A stretch of DNA of 64,000 bases from Poriferisodalis sp965231925. Its GTDB lineage: Bacteria > Actinomycetota > Acidimicrobiia > Acidimicrobiales > Poriferisodalaceae. Positions 62,569 through 64,000 of this stretch are shown one piece after another; position 1 is the stretch's first letter; every line of letters begins with the position of its first letter. Where the stretch lies: assembly GCA_965231925.1 (NCBI GenBank), contig OZ246894.1, positions 3,906,001 to 3,970,000 of the forward strand, in the 5' to 3' direction. The position numbers were made by a program, and so were the translations under genes. The notes under the pieces are model-generated. The model was not told the origin of the DNA, did no database searches, and was given only the letters and a program-made list of their open reading frames with translations.

Positions 62569-63735
62569 TCACGTCGTTCTCCCCATGACGAGGGTGGCGC
62601 TTCCCATGCGTGTCGCGAGGCTGCCGCCGGTGCCATGCGCAAGGGCCAGCTCGCAGTCGGGAACCTGCACCGCAGCGTGGGCTTCGCCGCGCAGCTGTCG
62701 CACGGCCTCGATCACCTTGGTCATGCCGCCGCGGTTGGCCGGGTGGTTGTTGCACAGGCCGCCGCCGTCGGTGTTGAACGGCAGCACGCCACCGGGCGCC
62801 TGCAGGGCGCCGTCGGACACGAAGCGCCCGCCGTCGCCCTTTTCACAGAAACCGAGGTCTTCCAGCGTCATCAGGACCGTGATCGTGAAGCTGTCGTAGA
62901 TCGACACGTAATCGATGTCGGCGGGCGTCACGCCGGCTTCCGCGAACGCCAGCGGGCCCGAGCGTGTCGCGCCGGTGTGTGTGAGGTCGATGCGCCCGCC
63001 CGAGGTGTGCTTGATCGACGTGCCGGTGCCCAGCACCGGAACGCAGTGGCGGTCGAGCGACGCCGCCACGGTCTCGCTGACCAGCACCAGCGCTCCCCCG
63101 CCGTCGGTGATGACGCAGCAGTCGAGCCGGTGCAACGGATCGGAGATCATCGGCGAGGACACCACTTCGTCCACCGTGACGACATCTTGGAGGAACGCAT
63201 TCGGGTTGTGCTGCGCGTGCGTCGAGGCAGCCACCTTGACTTCGGCGAGTTGCTCCGATGTCGTGCCGAACTCGTGCATATGACGCGCCGCGGCGAGCGC
63301 GTAGCCGCCGGGCACCGACATGCCGAACTGGTTCTCGAACGAGGCCTCCGGCGCCGAGCTGAAGCGGGCGCTGCCGCCGGGTCCTGCACCGCCGGTGCGA
63401 GGCTTTCCGGCCAAGGTGATCAGCGCCACATTGACGTGCCCGGCAGCGATGGCCGCTGCAGCGTGCTGAGCGTGCACCAGATACGCCGAGCCGCCGGTCT
63501 CGGTGTCGTCGATGTAGCTGCAGTGAAGCCCGAGGTACTCCACCATCGACAGCGCACCGAACCCCGGCGCGTCGCCCGCGGAGTAGTAGGCGTCGACGTC
63601 GCTGAGGGACAGACCCGCATCGGCAAGTGCCCCCGCCGCCACCTCGGCGTGAATCTGCGGCAGCGTGCGGTCGGGCAGCTCGCGGCCCGGATGCTCGTAC
63701 GCCCCCGCGATGAGTGCCTTGCCTCGAATCGTCAC
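62569..63735 (-). CDS. Thiolase-like / SCP-x-type acetyl-CoA acyltransferase or aldolase
   Basis: 388 residues of the thiolase superfamily, lipid-transfer-type subgroup: SGGxAY-like ETGGSAYLVHAQHAAAAIAAG, CCVITDGGGALVLVSE, and C-terminal LPFNTDGGGLCNNHPANRGG. The first catalytic Cys of classical thiolases is not at its usual position, which fits the Ltp2-like aldolase branch. GTG at 63735 (VTIRGKALIAG) is chosen by family length; longer in-frame starts are non-family. Operon with the DUF35 gene. Confidence 0.88.
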   Translation of the reverse strand: MTIRGKALIAGAYEHPGRELPDRTLPQIHAEVAAGALADAGLSLSDVDAYYSAGDAPGFGALSMVEYLGLHCSYIDDTETGGSAYLVHAQHAAAAIAAGHVNVALITLAGKPRTGGAGPGGSARFSSAPEASFENQFGMSVPGGYALAAARHMHEFGTTSEQLAEVKVAASTHAQHNPNAFLQDVVTVDEVVSSPMISDPLHRLDCCVITDGGGALVLVSETVAASLDRHCVPVLGTGTSIKHTSGGRIDLTHTGATRSGPLAFAEAGVTPADIDYVSIYDSFTITVLMTLEDLGFCEKGDGGRFVSDGALQAPGGVLPFNTDGGGLCNNHPANRGGMTKVIEAVRQLRGEAHAAVQVPDCELALAHGTGGSLATRMGSATLVMGRTT

Positions 63736-63957
63736 CGGCGGCACGCTAGCCGCGGCCTCGCGGCGGGTGCATTTCCAGCTTCCCTCCACACGATCGCGGC
63801 CAGAAACGGCGAGTCCGCGCAGCAAAGACTGACGGCGGTTCCGCGTGCAGCAGTGGCGGCCGACACGACATGACATCGCGCGGGAGGGCTGAACCGCGCT
63901 GGGGGAAGCCGAGAGTGCGGGCCAGGCGCTGCCGCTGGGAGCGTTAGCTTCGCGGCG

Positions 63958-64000
63958 ATGCTGAAGCCATATCGAGTGCTGGACCTCACTGACCACCGGG
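63958..64000 (+). CDS. CaiB/BaiF CoA-transferase, start only
   Basis: ATG at 63958 opens MLKPYRVLDLTDHR and runs off the window. The first residues closely resemble the start of the double CoA-transferase at 57094 (MLDGYRILDLTDDR), so this is very probably another family III CoA-transferase, divergent from the thiolase gene. Confidence 0.7.
   Translation, partial: MLKPYRVLDLTDHR

Overview
The window is high-GC, strongly biased coding DNA with frequent GTG starts. It encodes CaiB-type CoA-transferases, LLM-class F420/flavin oxidoreductases, acyl-CoA carboxylases, a cytochrome P450, MaoC-type hydratases and DUF222/HNH nucleases. This mix suggests an actinobacterium, most likely an Acidimicrobiia-type marine or host-associated lineage. 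That placement is inferred from gene content; no rRNA or tRNA gene is visible.

Layout. 1-4910: an FtsX/MacB-type ABC exporter (permease cut by the left edge), a carboxyltransferase and an LLM oxidoreductase. 4911-13135: an accessory island of two paralogous DUF4143 ATPases, two hicAB toxin-antitoxin pairs, a pRiA4b-ORF3-like gene with broken copies, and an AlbA/Schlafen-type ATPase regulator, all with AT-rich palindromic promoter regions. 13181-22034: lipid and CoA metabolism (LLM oxidoreductase, two coupled CoA-transferases with an acyltransferase, a MaoC hydratase), a secreted M1 peptidase and a dienelactone hydrolase. 22435-28150: vapBC, an amidohydrolase, an esterase, a third DUF4143 ATPase, an O-methyltransferase and a third hicAB with a short hicB. 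28387-32366: beta and alpha subunits of a biotin-dependent acyl-CoA carboxylase, separated by a tandemly duplicated 68-base spacer.

32363-35016 is a 2.65 kb block bounded by inverted copies of a roughly 140-base MITE-like sequence and carrying an HNH endonuclease gene. 35066-41707 encodes a giant secreted protein of about 2,200 residues with choice-of-anchor-like, fibronectin III and Calx-beta-like repeats. A run of 15 G/C bases lies at its 5' end and could switch it on and off. 42021-46994 holds an SRPBCC protein, an HSL-type hydrolase, a nucleotidyltransferase pair, a mazEF-like pair and a decayed abiE-like pair. 47009-59571 returns to catabolism: amidohydrolase, zinc-type dehydrogenase, enoyl-CoA hydratase, P450, MFS exporter, HU, a peptide ABC importer without ATPases, and a double CoA-transferase. 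59623-64000 has RidA, a fourth DUF4143 ATPase joined to dtd, a DUF35/thiolase pair and the start of another CoA-transferase.

Two themes stand out. The metabolic genes form short, tightly coupled operons suited to breaking down acyl-CoA, branched or sterol-like substrates. The accessory DNA between them is dense in toxin-antitoxin and DUF4143 genes and in small repeats: MITE-like elements, a dispersed intergenic repeat of about 80 bases, and several tandem repeats.
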